A DNA stretch of 30,753 bases from Candidatus Hodarchaeota archaeon (GTDB lineage: Archaea > Asgardarchaeota > Heimdallarchaeia > Hodarchaeales > YT1-039): the NCBI GenBank assembly GCA_016840025.1, contig JAEOTF010000281.1:1-30753 (forward strand), given 5' to 3'. Shown here piece after piece: positions 22,994 through 30,753 of the stretch. Every line of letters begins with the position of its first letter. Position 1 is the stretch's first letter. The position numbers and the translations under genes are program-made. The notes below the pieces were generated by a model. It was not told the DNA's origin. It made no database searches and saw only the letters and a program-made list of their open reading frames with translations.

Positions 22994-24109
22994 ATGCGGT
23001 GGAATAGACTGACGGAAAGAAAAAAGAAGAAAATAATTAGTCGAGACATAGTGGAATTTGTTGCTATCGGCTTAATTGCGCTAATATTGGCATTAAGCCT
23101 AACTGTTGGAATGAAGAGCTATCTAGGGTCAAGTACACCGCAAGTGGCAGTCACAACGCAGAGTATGGAACCAACATACCAAGGTTTCGAGGAGAAGCTC
23201 GGAACTCTTTTTGATCCCCTTGATGGTGATTTGCTGCTAGTTCAGAAAAAAGAGCCTGCAAATATCCGTCCTGGGGATGTCATTGTCTTTGATCATCCAT
23301 CTGGGAATGAGAGAATTGTTCATCGAGTTGTCGATGTTAAAATAGACGAAAATGGAAAACATTTCTTCAAAACAAAGGGAGATAACCCCGCAACAAATGC
23401 ACTCCCCGATTTTTGGGAAATTTCAGAGGATTCGGTATACGGAGTTGTCGTTTTTCGGATTCCATTCATTGGTTGGATAGCATTAGAGATCCAAAGAGGA
23501 GCTAATCGGTGGTTGCTTTTTCTTTTAGCTGCAAGTCTCCTCCTTCTTAGTTTTAGAGATAACAAGGAAGACACAGAAGAAGCTACAAAGGACAACGGTC
23601 AAGGCGGTCTATTTCAAACGCTAAAAACAGGCAATATATTAGCTTTAATAAAGAAAGAAATAATTTCGTTCGCCCGTTCCCGAAAAATCATAATAGTAGG
23701 CCTTATTTTTGGACTTATTTTTCTTTCTTTCATCAGCAGTATACAAGTTGCATTCAGTCCGTGTAGGATCACCTTGATTAATATTGAAGATTCCTACTCT
23801 GTCCCTCACCACGGTAAATGGACTGGAACAGATGATGTTAGCCGCTCATTCATCGCGCTTACTATCTCTCTGGAGTCAAATGGTTTGTTCAACCATATTT
23901 CGGGCTTTGAGATTAAGGCAAATAACACCCTAGCTTTTCGGTGGACTATTGTTTATACTTTTCAAGGTACAAAAACGATAGCAGCGGGATTGGTTTTAAA
24001 CACAACAATTGGTACACATGATTTTGTGATTGTACTGATTCCACATTGTTCTGGTTTATTTGCTAAAGGGGAAACCAGCCAATATATTCTACGTAATATC
24101 CAAATGTAA
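22994..24109 (+). CDS. Signal peptidase I (S26B, archaeal/ER type) with C-terminal extension
   Basis: The first half of this 371-residue protein is a signal peptidase. It has an N-terminal membrane helix (about 20-40), the catalytic serine in TTQSMEPT (S57), RPGDVIVFDHP, then RIVHRVV with histidine H110. The histidine replaces the bacterial lysine, as in archaeal and ER enzymes. KTKGDNPATN follows, with conserved aspartate D130. A second helix lies at about 172-188. The rest is unusual: a cytoplasmic linker, a third membrane helix (about 231-251) and an outer domain of about 120 residues (SPCRITLINIEDSYSVPHHG...) of unknown type. It cleaves signal peptides from secreted proteins at the outer membrane face. 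The stop abuts the TBP gene on the other strand with no spacer. The start has no obvious ribosome binding site. Confidence 0.88.
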   Translation: MRWNRLTERKKKKIISRDIVEFVAIGLIALILALSLTVGMKSYLGSSTPQVAVTTQSMEPTYQGFEEKLGTLFDPLDGDLLLVQKKEPANIRPGDVIVFDHPSGNERIVHRVVDVKIDENGKHFFKTKGDNPATNALPDFWEISEDSVYGVVVFRIPFIGWIALEIQRGANRWLLFLLAASLLLLSFRDNKEDTEEATKDNGQGGLFQTLKTGNILALIKKEIISFARSRKIIIVGLIFGLIFLSFISSIQVAFSPCRITLINIEDSYSVPHHGKWTGTDDVSRSFIALTISLESNGLFNHISGFEIKANNTLAFRWTIVYTFQGTKTIAAGLVLNTTIGTHDFVIVLIPHCSGLFAKGETSQYILRNIQM

Positions 24110-24688
24110 CTACTCTTCGAGTGCCTCAATTTCAATAAGTATTATTCGTATCTTCTCTATTGCTTCATAGATATGCTCTTCCTTTTTTGCGCCTGTACAT
24201 ACAATGTTACCGCTCTGGAAGAGAAGTAGAACAACTTTTGGTTGCTCCATTCGATAGATCAACCCAGGAAATTGCTCAGGTTCATACAATGAATCCAATA
24301 AAAGTGCTGCTAGTTCAAGATTAATCTTAGTACCGATATTCCCACTAGCTACTATGTTTTGAACTTTAACATTGGGGACATCAAGTATTTTATGACCTGT
24401 GGCATTAAGTAACTCGATAACCACCCGTGCTCCTTCCTGAGTGGTGGAAACACTTTTAGCCCCTGTTATAACCATCTTTCCTGATCCAAAAACAAGGCAA
24501 GTAATTTTTGGACTTCTAATCTTGATTACTAATCCAGGAAATCGGTCTGGAACATAATTTACTTGAGCATCAGCGGGCAATTTGCTGGCAGCCTCTTCTA
24601 ATCGTATTTTAGTTCGCAAATTTACACTAGCTACAATATTCTGAAGGCTCACTGAAATTAAGGATTCGGAATCGAGGCTTCCCATCAA
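24110..24688 (-). CDS. tbp: TATA-binding protein (TBP), general transcription factor
   Basis: The 192-residue protein is built of two similar halves of about 90 residues, the pseudo-symmetric TBP saddle. The halves align at VSLQNIVASVNLRTKIRLEEAASKL / VKVQNIVASGNIGTKINLELAALLL (each cited only as a pattern), RFPGLVIKI / QFPGLIYRM and VFGSGKMVITGAKS / LFQSGNIVCTGAKK. The phenylalanines that wedge into the TATA box are conserved in the FPGL and F-x-SG segments. A short acidic tail (EIEALEE) is typical of archaeal TBPs. It recruits TFB and RNA polymerase to promoters. The gene follows the MetE-like gene by 74 bases on the same strand. A second in-frame ATG directly follows the first. Confidence 0.96.
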   Translation of the reverse strand: MMGSLDSESLISVSLQNIVASVNLRTKIRLEEAASKLPADAQVNYVPDRFPGLVIKIRSPKITCLVFGSGKMVITGAKSVSTTQEGARVVIELLNATGHKILDVPNVKVQNIVASGNIGTKINLELAALLLDSLYEPEQFPGLIYRMEQPKVVLLLFQSGNIVCTGAKKEEHIYEAIEKIRIILIEIEALEE

Positions 24689-24762
24689 AGTACCCTCAAT
24701 AATCTCCGTAGACCTATTTCAGAAACTCGTTCTTTAAACATTTTCACAGATCTTCCTGAAGA

Positions 24763-25851
24763 TTAACTAATAGAGTGGTGGCTTACTTCTCGAACTGCAT
24801 CTACAGTATCAGTAAGTAATTGAGCTGCTACTTCAGGAAAGATCCAACCTCCTAATCCACAATCAGGACCCATTAGAGCAACAAGATCGCCGAATTGATT
24901 CAATACTTTGTTTATTCTCATACGAATCACTTCAACAGGCTCTAAAATATTTTTCAAATCTTCAGGAGACTGTAAAATCTGTTTATCTATCCTTTCTCGC
25001 TTAAAGTAATTATTGAGTAAGCTATCCATACTGGATACTGCGATACCTGCTCTAAGTTTTTTGTTAGTTTTATGTAAAAGGTCTCTATCGATAAAACTAT
25101 AATTACTGGGGTCGCTAGCAAATTCACCTGCTAAGATGTCGATATTTCTCACTTCTGCAATTAAATTCGCTTTAGAAAAGGAATGAAGATGGATCATACT
25201 ACAAACATTATCACATCCTTTGCTCATAATATCAAGAGCTTGAATTATGCCATCATCAGTTAATCTAGGAAGATCCACCAATCCTAAACGTGGTTCATCA
25301 AATGAAATTAACCCTATTTCGCAATGTCCAGTTTTTTCAATGATGGTTTTCACAAAATCGTCCACACATAATGCAAATTGTTCAACAAATCCATCGGAGA
25401 TCATTCCAGCACCAAACTTGGCGATACCCAGTTCAATTGCTCCAGTAATACAAATCTGGAGAACTGTCTTCTCTCCCTTTTCTTCAAATTTCCTTTTTGC
25501 ATATGCTTGTAGTACTTCAACCTCTGGAATTATAGCTTCTTCAGAAGAAAGAGTTAAGGAATCACTAATTATATCTAAAAATTGAGCATTCATATCTCGG
25601 AATTGCGGGTAGTTTGGATAGTCCAGTCCTGTCTTCTGTTTTAATTTAAAAGCTTTAATCACAGGTTGGATGAAATTTTTCCTGATGAATCTGTTCTTTT
25701 CGATCTCACTGGATTTGAGTCCTTTTACCGTTGCTTTGTGAAATAGTATTGCAGCCTGATGACAGTCTTGTCTGTTTATTCCACGAGGTAAAGGAAAACT
25801 GCCAATGTCATCAGTTTTTATCCGCTTACAACAATGTTTTATCTTTTTCAC
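24763..25851 (-). CDS. MetE-like cobalamin-independent methyltransferase (UROD/MetE superfamily)
   Basis: The 362-residue protein is the size of single-domain archaeal MetE proteins. DDIGSFPLP near the start and SFDEPRLG, IHLHSF, DILAGEF and MGPDCGLGG in order mark the MetE/UROD-type TIM barrel. The zinc site of MetE is H-x-C, E and C. Here H221 and C331 are kept and E243 matches the glutamate, but the usual cysteine two residues after the first histidine is replaced by H223. A methyl donor and thiol acceptor (homocysteine or a related thiol) are expected, with a methylated corrinoid protein as donor in some archaea. The start is GTG with a weak ribosome binding site. It is divergent from the phosphoenolpyruvate synthase gene and upstream of TBP. 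Confidence 0.78.
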   Translation of the reverse strand: MKKIKHCCKRIKTDDIGSFPLPRGINRQDCHQAAILFHKATVKGLKSSEIEKNRFIRKNFIQPVIKAFKLKQKTGLDYPNYPQFRDMNAQFLDIISDSLTLSSEEAIIPEVEVLQAYAKRKFEEKGEKTVLQICITGAIELGIAKFGAGMISDGFVEQFALCVDDFVKTIIEKTGHCEIGLISFDEPRLGLVDLPRLTDDGIIQALDIMSKGCDNVCSMIHLHSFSKANLIAEVRNIDILAGEFASDPSNYSFIDRDLLHKTNKKLRAGIAVSSMDSLLNNYFKRERIDKQILQSPEDLKNILEPVEVIRMRINKVLNQFGDLVALMGPDCGLGGWIFPEVAAQLLTDTVDAVREVSHHSIS

Positions 25852-25880
25852 AAACCAATGGTTTTGAATAATTTTCAGGA

Positions 25881-25890
25881 TTATATTCTA
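25881..25890 (+). promoter_or_regulatory. Candidate TATA box for phosphoenolpyruvate synthase
   Basis: TTATATTCTA lies about 55-64 bases before the ATG at 25945, in the short spacer between two divergent genes, giving an expected leader of about 30 bases. Confidence 0.3.
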
Positions 25891-25944
25891 AAACATTTTG
25901 AACTAACGACTGGGTTGAGAGGTTACATAGGAAGAGTGGCACAT

Positions 25945-28680
25945 ATGACTTCAAGAGATAAACCAAAAAATGAACGGTTAATCCTTTGGTTTGAAGAACT
26001 TCGAAATACGGATGTAGGATTGGTAGGGGGAAAAAACGCCTCACTTGGCGAAATGTTGGTCCATTTATCGAAAAAAGGCGTAAAAATACCCAATGGTTTT
26101 GCAATTACCGCCCACGCATACCACCACTTCATCGAACAGGCAGGACTCAAAGATTTCATTTCTGAAAAACTAACTGAAATCCGATACGCATATGATGCTC
26201 TGGAAAAAGCACAAGAAGCATATGAATCGGCAAAAACGGAAAAAAATACCGAAATATTTGAAGAAAAGAATAGAAGTTTTCAGAATTTACTACAAGAAAA
26301 CGGAAAAGCGATTCGAGAACGGGTTGTAAATGAGAAGTTACCTGAGGATCTCGAAAAGGCTATCCGTATATCCTATGAACGACTCTGTGAGACTGTAGGT
26401 ACAGGAATAGTGCCTGATAATCTTGATGTGGCCGTCAGAAGTAGCGCCACTGCAGAAGATCTACCAGAGGCTTCTTTTGCAGGTCAACAAGATACTTTTT
26501 TGAATATAAAGGGAACAAATGAACTAACTCGTAAGACGATCGAATGTTTTGCATCCCTCTTTACGAATAGAGCTATTTCCTATCGAGAAGACCAAATGAG
26601 GGCACAACTGGCAAAAGTAAGAGAAGCTGAAGAGACAGGTAATATACAAAAAGCGGAATACCATAGAAACATCGCTAATGCAATTGATCATTTTAATGTA
26701 GGTTTAAGTGTGGGTGTCCAGCTGATGGTTCGGAGTGACCTAGCAGCTTCGGGAGTTATGTTCACAATTGATACTGAATCTGGTTTTGACAAAGTTGTTT
26801 TTATAAATGGTATATGGGGTTTGGGAGAATACTGTGTTCAAGGAACAGTTAATCCAGACACTTGGATATTCTTCAAACCGACACGAAAGATCGTTGATAA
26901 AAAACCAGGGGATAAACATGTCAGACTTGTATATAGTGAGATCGGCACAATCGAAGAAGAAGTAGCATCTGAAGATATAAACAAATTCACTCTAACGGAT
27001 GAGGAAGTTGAAGTTCTAGGGAATTGGGCAATAATTATCGAAGAGCATTATGGACGACCGATGGACATTGAATGGGCAAAGGATGGGTATTCAGGAGATT
27101 TATTTATCGTACAAGCACGACCTGAAACAGTACATAGTACTAAGGGTACTGTACTAGAAACTTATAGACTAAAAGAGAAGGGGGAAGTTTTAGTAAGGGG
27201 AGAAGCGATTGGTCACAAAATTGGGCAAGGAAATGTTCGGATAATCACAGATATTAGTCAATTAGGTGAATTCAAACCAGGAGAGATTCTTGTTGCTGAA
27301 ATGACTACCCCAGACTATGAACCTATCATGAAAGTTGCTAATGCAATCGTTACCGACCGTGGTGGCCGAACATGCCATGCTGCAATTGTATCACGCGAAT
27401 TAGGGGTCACATGTGTCATTGGAACACTTGATGCCACAAAAATACTGAGAAATGAGATGAGTGTTACAGTAGACTGTTCAGAAGGACTTGGAATGATTTA
27501 TGAGGGCTTACTTCCTTATGAAGTTACAAAATTAGACCTAACACGGATTCCAGATACTAAAACAAAGATTATGCTTAATATTGGAGTTCCAGAAAACGCT
27601 TTCTTCCAAGCAGCTCTTCCTCACGATGGTGTTGGTCTTGCACGAGAAGAATTCATCATTAACAGCCATATTCAGATTCATCCTTTAGCTCTACTCAATT
27701 ATGATAAACTAGAAGATATTACTCCGCATGACCTTATAGAATATGCTAGACAAGCTAAAAATCAGATCGCTGAACTTACGGCGGGGTATGAAGAAGACAA
27801 AGCTCAGTTTTTTGTAGATCGCTTAGCCTATGGAATCGGTAGAATCGGCGCAGCCTTTTACCCCCATGATGTCATTTTCCGTTTGTCAGACTTTAAAAGC
27901 AATGAATATGCCAATCTTATTGGTGGACAGATCTTCGAACCTGAAGAAAGCAATCCGATGATAGGTTGGCGAGGATGTAGTCGTTACTATGATAAAAACT
28001 ATGCTAAAGCATTTCGGCTAGAATGTAAAGCTTTTGCTAAAGTTCGTAATGAAATGGGCTTAGGTAATGTAGTAGTGATGTACCCATTCTGTAGAACCCC
28101 TGAGGAAGCTATGCTAGTTACTTCTATTCTTGAAGAAGAAGGACTTAAACGTGGTGAACCAGCGGAAATGCCTCTTAGGATTTTCTGTATGGCGGAAATT
28201 CCAAGCAACGTCATTCTTGCAGATCAATTTGCTGAGCAAATGGATGGCTTCTCAATAGGCTCTAATGACTTGACACAGCTAACCTTGGGTCTTGACCGTG
28301 ATAGTGAATTGGTAGCTCATATCTACGATGAACGATCCGATAGTGTCAAGCGTATGGTTCATATGCTTATCTCCACCGCTACCGTAAAGGGTACTAAAGT
28401 GGGTATTTGTGGGCAAGCCCCCTCTGACTTTCCTTCCTTTGCTGCATTTCTAATTGAAGAAGGCATTGACTCTATGTCATTAAATCCCGACACACTAATT
28501 CAAACTAAAGGTCTAGTTTATGTTGTGGAGAAGGCGATTACAGAGGGAAAGAAATACGAAGACATCAATGAAGCCTACATCAAAAAAACACTTAAAGATT
28601 ATCCTGGCTTGGATATTCTAGTCACCGAAATGGTTGAACAAGAACGACGTTTAATGAATGAACATAAAAGAGATCTCTAA
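25945..28680 (+). CDS. ppsA: Phosphoenolpyruvate synthase
   Basis: The 911-residue protein has the three domains of PEP synthase. The N-terminal ATP-grasp-like domain shows GLVGGKNASLGEML and VRSSATAEDLPEASFAGQQDT. The swivelling phosphohistidine domain has GGRTCHAAIVSRELG, whose histidine carries the phosphate. The C-terminal TIM barrel has IGSNDLTQLTLGLDRDS and GICGQAPSD. It converts pyruvate, ATP and water to PEP, AMP and phosphate, opening gluconeogenesis. It is longer than the usual 750-800 residues, because of a helical, Glu/Lys-rich insertion at about 75-130 and a second charged insertion near 220-245. The ATG at 25945 is chosen because GGAAGAG precedes it and the longer frame from 25834 would overlap the divergent MetE-like gene. 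Confidence 0.92.
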   Translation: MTSRDKPKNERLILWFEELRNTDVGLVGGKNASLGEMLVHLSKKGVKIPNGFAITAHAYHHFIEQAGLKDFISEKLTEIRYAYDALEKAQEAYESAKTEKNTEIFEEKNRSFQNLLQENGKAIRERVVNEKLPEDLEKAIRISYERLCETVGTGIVPDNLDVAVRSSATAEDLPEASFAGQQDTFLNIKGTNELTRKTIECFASLFTNRAISYREDQMRAQLAKVREAEETGNIQKAEYHRNIANAIDHFNVGLSVGVQLMVRSDLAASGVMFTIDTESGFDKVVFINGIWGLGEYCVQGTVNPDTWIFFKPTRKIVDKKPGDKHVRLVYSEIGTIEEEVASEDINKFTLTDEEVEVLGNWAIIIEEHYGRPMDIEWAKDGYSGDLFIVQARPETVHSTKGTVLETYRLKEKGEVLVRGEAIGHKIGQGNVRIITDISQLGEFKPGEILVAEMTTPDYEPIMKVANAIVTDRGGRTCHAAIVSRELGVTCVIGTLDATKILRNEMSVTVDCSEGLGMIYEGLLPYEVTKLDLTRIPDTKTKIMLNIGVPENAFFQAALPHDGVGLAREEFIINSHIQIHPLALLNYDKLEDITPHDLIEYARQAKNQIAELTAGYEEDKAQFFVDRLAYGIGRIGAAFYPHDVIFRLSDFKSNEYANLIGGQIFEPEESNPMIGWRGCSRYYDKNYAKAFRLECKAFAKVRNEMGLGNVVVMYPFCRTPEEAMLVTSILEEEGLKRGEPAEMPLRIFCMAEIPSNVILADQFAEQMDGFSIGSNDLTQLTLGLDRDSELVAHIYDERSDSVKRMVHMLISTATVKGTKVGICGQAPSDFPSFAAFLIEEGIDSMSLNPDTLIQTKGLVYVVEKAITEGKKYEDINEAYIKKTLKDYPGLDILVTEMVEQERRLMNEHKRDL

Positions 28681-28685
28681 TCCGC

Positions 28686-30692
28686 TCATATTTCTCTGTA
28701 TTTGAGATCATAATCCCGTTCATAGTCTTTTAAGTCATATCGAATATGATTATCATCTATTGGGGAGTTGGTCTCATAAATAGATATAGTAGGGTTATTA
28801 TTTACATAGACAATGCTAATTAAGTCATACGTGGTTTCAATATATGACTTATTCAAATCTTGCTCATTCCAAACGTATTTTACAATGATATAGTAGCGAA
28901 TATCTGCTTCAGATGGTTGTTGGTCAATGTAGAAGTCTGGAATTCGCGGATCTTCGTTCGTGAAATAGGAACCTTCCAGCTGTTGAGTTTTAAAAAGAGA
29001 TCCTATTACTTTCCACCCTACTTTGTACGGAAAACCAAATTTCCAACCTATTTCATCGATGGGGCGTAGATTGAAATAGAAATCGTTTTTGTGCTCAGGA
29101 TAAGAGTATACATACAAGGTTTCATGATCAATATAGACCATATGTGAATAATAGATAGTACTAATTAAACCTAGAGTTAATAATATTAAAATTAGAAGCT
29201 CGAGGATATCCAAATTCAATTGAATAATTCTAATATTCTTTTTTGTAAGAATTTCGTTTCTTTTTAATATCTCATAGAGTTTTCTCAAGCCTAGAATTGC
29301 TAGTATTGTCCAAGCAGGCATTAAAGTATAATAATGGCTTCCTGGTCTTTTTAATATCAATGTAAGGGGAATAAAATAGGAAAAAAACCAAATAAGAAGC
29401 AGAACAAACTCTAGAGATAGTTTTTTTCTTAGAAGATTAGAAAAAGAGCTAATTAGTAAAAAAAATACAAGATAACTAGAACAATAAAGAGAGGTCTGTA
29501 TAAGCCACCATTCTAGATTTAGCCCTGGAGGAGCTCCAACTCCAACACGTCTTTCAAGGTAATGGTTCACAGCATCGTTAAATCCAGGATTAAGCACAAA
29601 AGGTACATAAAAAATCCAAGTGAAAAAAAGAAATATTAAAAGAGCTTTATAAAATATTTCATCTTTATAGAAGCTTTTTAGACCAAAAATTTTGTACCAA
29701 ATGAAAATTACGGGAAAAGAGAAAAATAGCATATCATAATGAGTAAATAGACCAAAGGCAAAGAAAAAGGAGCCTAATAGAAAGAAGTATCCAGCTTCTT
29801 TATTAATATTTGAGTCTATTTCTTTTAATTTGAGAGCTTCATAGAAAAAAAGCATTGCTATTAACATTGTCAAAATAAGAATTGTTTGGTACTGAGCAGT
29901 ACGTGAAAAAGCAATATTAAATCCGATTGCTGAGTATAAAAGAGATGAATACAAGCCAACCATCCTGTTAAACATTCTTTTGGCAAGTAAATAGACCAAG
30001 AAGACATCAACGATTCCTGCAAACGCAAATGGAACTCTTAATGCTAATTCTGTCCAATAGCCGTATATCAATACAAATGGTATTGGAACTAATGACTGAG
30101 TTGGACCTTTGACATAGGAAAAAATCGCATTCGAGTTTCCAGTGATGAGATCTTTAGAAAAAATCGCAACTTCAGCTTCATCTGCTATAAATTCTGAGTA
30201 TCCAAGATGGAAAAAGCTAAAATATATCGTTATTAAGAATATAATACAAAATAGCAGAAATTCATAGACTTTTAAGTCATTCTCTATTTTTAAAAATCCC
30301 TCAAATCGAGTGAATACAACTAACGCTATAAGAAAATTAAATATACTTATAGAAATAATTAGATTTACTTTAGTAAATATAATTGGGAGGAAATTAAAGA
30401 AATATAAATAAAATGTAGAAATTACCACGCCAATGCCGAGACTAAGCACAATTATGTCAAAGACGGCATATTTAGCGTTATCAAAATTTAAGAAAATCAA
30501 ACAAAACATAAATCCAGGGAGAAAATAAAATAGAACAATCACTGAGAAGAAATTGATGAATAGATCAGAAGTCACAAATACTAGAATATTTGAAACAAGT
30601 AAGAGGAAGGTTATAGAGAGAAATAGTACTTTCTTATCAACTTCTAGACCAATGGAACCACTTTCATTTCTGATAAGCATTTTTACAGTCAC
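28686..30692 (-). CDS. GT39/PMT-like multi-pass membrane glycosyltransferase
   Basis: The 668-residue protein has about a dozen hydrophobic helices in its first 500 residues and a soluble C-terminal domain of about 150 residues. After the fifth helix comes YSEFIADEAEVAIFSKDLITG (around 165-185), matching the first outer loop of GT-C enzymes of the ArnT/PMT_2 kind with its catalytic acidic residues. LLAKRMFNRMVGLYSSLLYS further on is also a family hallmark. It would move a sugar from a polyprenyl-phosphate carrier to a protein or lipid on the outer face of the membrane. The start is GTG five bases after AGG; ATG at 30680 is the alternative. It converges on the PEP synthase gene, with five bases between stops. 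The first 61 bases upstream hold nothing recognised. Confidence 0.82.
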   Translation of the reverse strand: MTVKMLIRNESGSIGLEVDKKVLFLSITFLLLVSNILVFVTSDLFINFFSVIVLFYFLPGFMFCLIFLNFDNAKYAVFDIIVLSLGIGVVISTFYLYFFNFLPIIFTKVNLIISISIFNFLIALVVFTRFEGFLKIENDLKVYEFLLFCIIFLITIYFSFFHLGYSEFIADEAEVAIFSKDLITGNSNAIFSYVKGPTQSLVPIPFVLIYGYWTELALRVPFAFAGIVDVFLVYLLAKRMFNRMVGLYSSLLYSAIGFNIAFSRTAQYQTILILTMLIAMLFFYEALKLKEIDSNINKEAGYFFLLGSFFFAFGLFTHYDMLFFSFPVIFIWYKIFGLKSFYKDEIFYKALLIFLFFTWIFYVPFVLNPGFNDAVNHYLERRVGVGAPPGLNLEWWLIQTSLYCSSYLVFFLLISSFSNLLRKKLSLEFVLLLIWFFSYFIPLTLILKRPGSHYYTLMPAWTILAILGLRKLYEILKRNEILTKKNIRIIQLNLDILELLILILLTLGLISTIYYSHMVYIDHETLYVYSYPEHKNDFYFNLRPIDEIGWKFGFPYKVGWKVIGSLFKTQQLEGSYFTNEDPRIPDFYIDQQPSEADIRYYIIVKYVWNEQDLNKSYIETTYDLISIVYVNNNPTISIYETNSPIDDNHIRYDLKDYERDYDLKYREI

Positions 30693-30753
30693 AAGTGCCT
30701 TTTTGTATTATTTAATGTTTCTCAGAACTTCTATTTATTTGAACTCTGTTTTG

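Noticed and set aside
25247..25585. 112-codon plus-strand open frame inside the MetE-like gene
   Set aside because: Antisense shadow of a gene with clear family motifs.

Overview
The window looks like a chromosomal segment of an archaeon, most likely an Asgard archaeon (Promethearchaeota). The archaeal markers are a two-repeat TATA-binding protein, RadA, ribosomal protein L44e, a Ser/His-type signal peptidase, an A24-family prepilin peptidase and an archaeal-looking RNase P RNA. The Asgard assignment rests on a tandem cluster of three different eukaryote-like small GTPases: one Rab-like, one Arf-like with a longin/roadblock-like tail, and one Arf/SRbeta-like domain at the end of a long longin-like N-terminal part. 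By eye the DNA is AT-rich, coding density is high, and GTG/TTG starts with purine-rich ribosome binding sites are common. The class within Asgard cannot be fixed from this sequence.

Layout. 1-2112: a 5'-truncated nuclease-like ORF converges and overlaps with an NSUN/RsmB-type RNA cytosine methyltransferase; next to it is a metallophosphoesterase cut off after its third motif. 2295-5211: a two-helix membrane protein, an HD-domain nucleotidase and a large secreted, membrane-anchored protein. 5313-9649: a GT4 glycosyltransferase whose stop overlaps the start of a 1002-residue P-loop NTPase with a helical-repeat middle and a distinct C-terminal domain. 9731-10480: a degenerate CPBP-family membrane protein facing the other way.

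10644-14022 is the GTPase cluster. It is followed by a perfect 9-bp dyad, a KH-domain protein, a nucleotidyltransferase and an FtsX-like permease (to 17718). 17798-18200 (minus strand) is an RNA gene, called here as RNase P RNA. It stands out by its GC-rich composition, conserved RNase P segments and complementary ends forming P1. 18386-20779 holds a membrane protein, a prepilin peptidase and a RimK-type ATP-grasp ligase. 20851-22578 is an information-processing block: radA, L44e preceded by a 22-nt tandem repeat, and a small winged-helix protein. A 415-nt gap follows with a possible broken small ORF and a TATA box.

22994-24688: signal peptidase I with an unusual C-terminal extension, abutting the gene for TBP on the other strand. 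24763-25851: a MetE-like methyltransferase upstream of TBP. 25945-28680: phosphoenolpyruvate synthase (gluconeogenesis). 28686-30692: a GT39/PMT-like multi-pass glycosyltransferase. Functionally the window mixes housekeeping information genes, envelope and secretion genes (signal peptidase, prepilin peptidase, FtsX, two glycosyltransferases, secreted protein) and a small-GTPase module that probably acts at membranes. No tRNA, CRISPR array, insertion sequence or phage gene was recognised.
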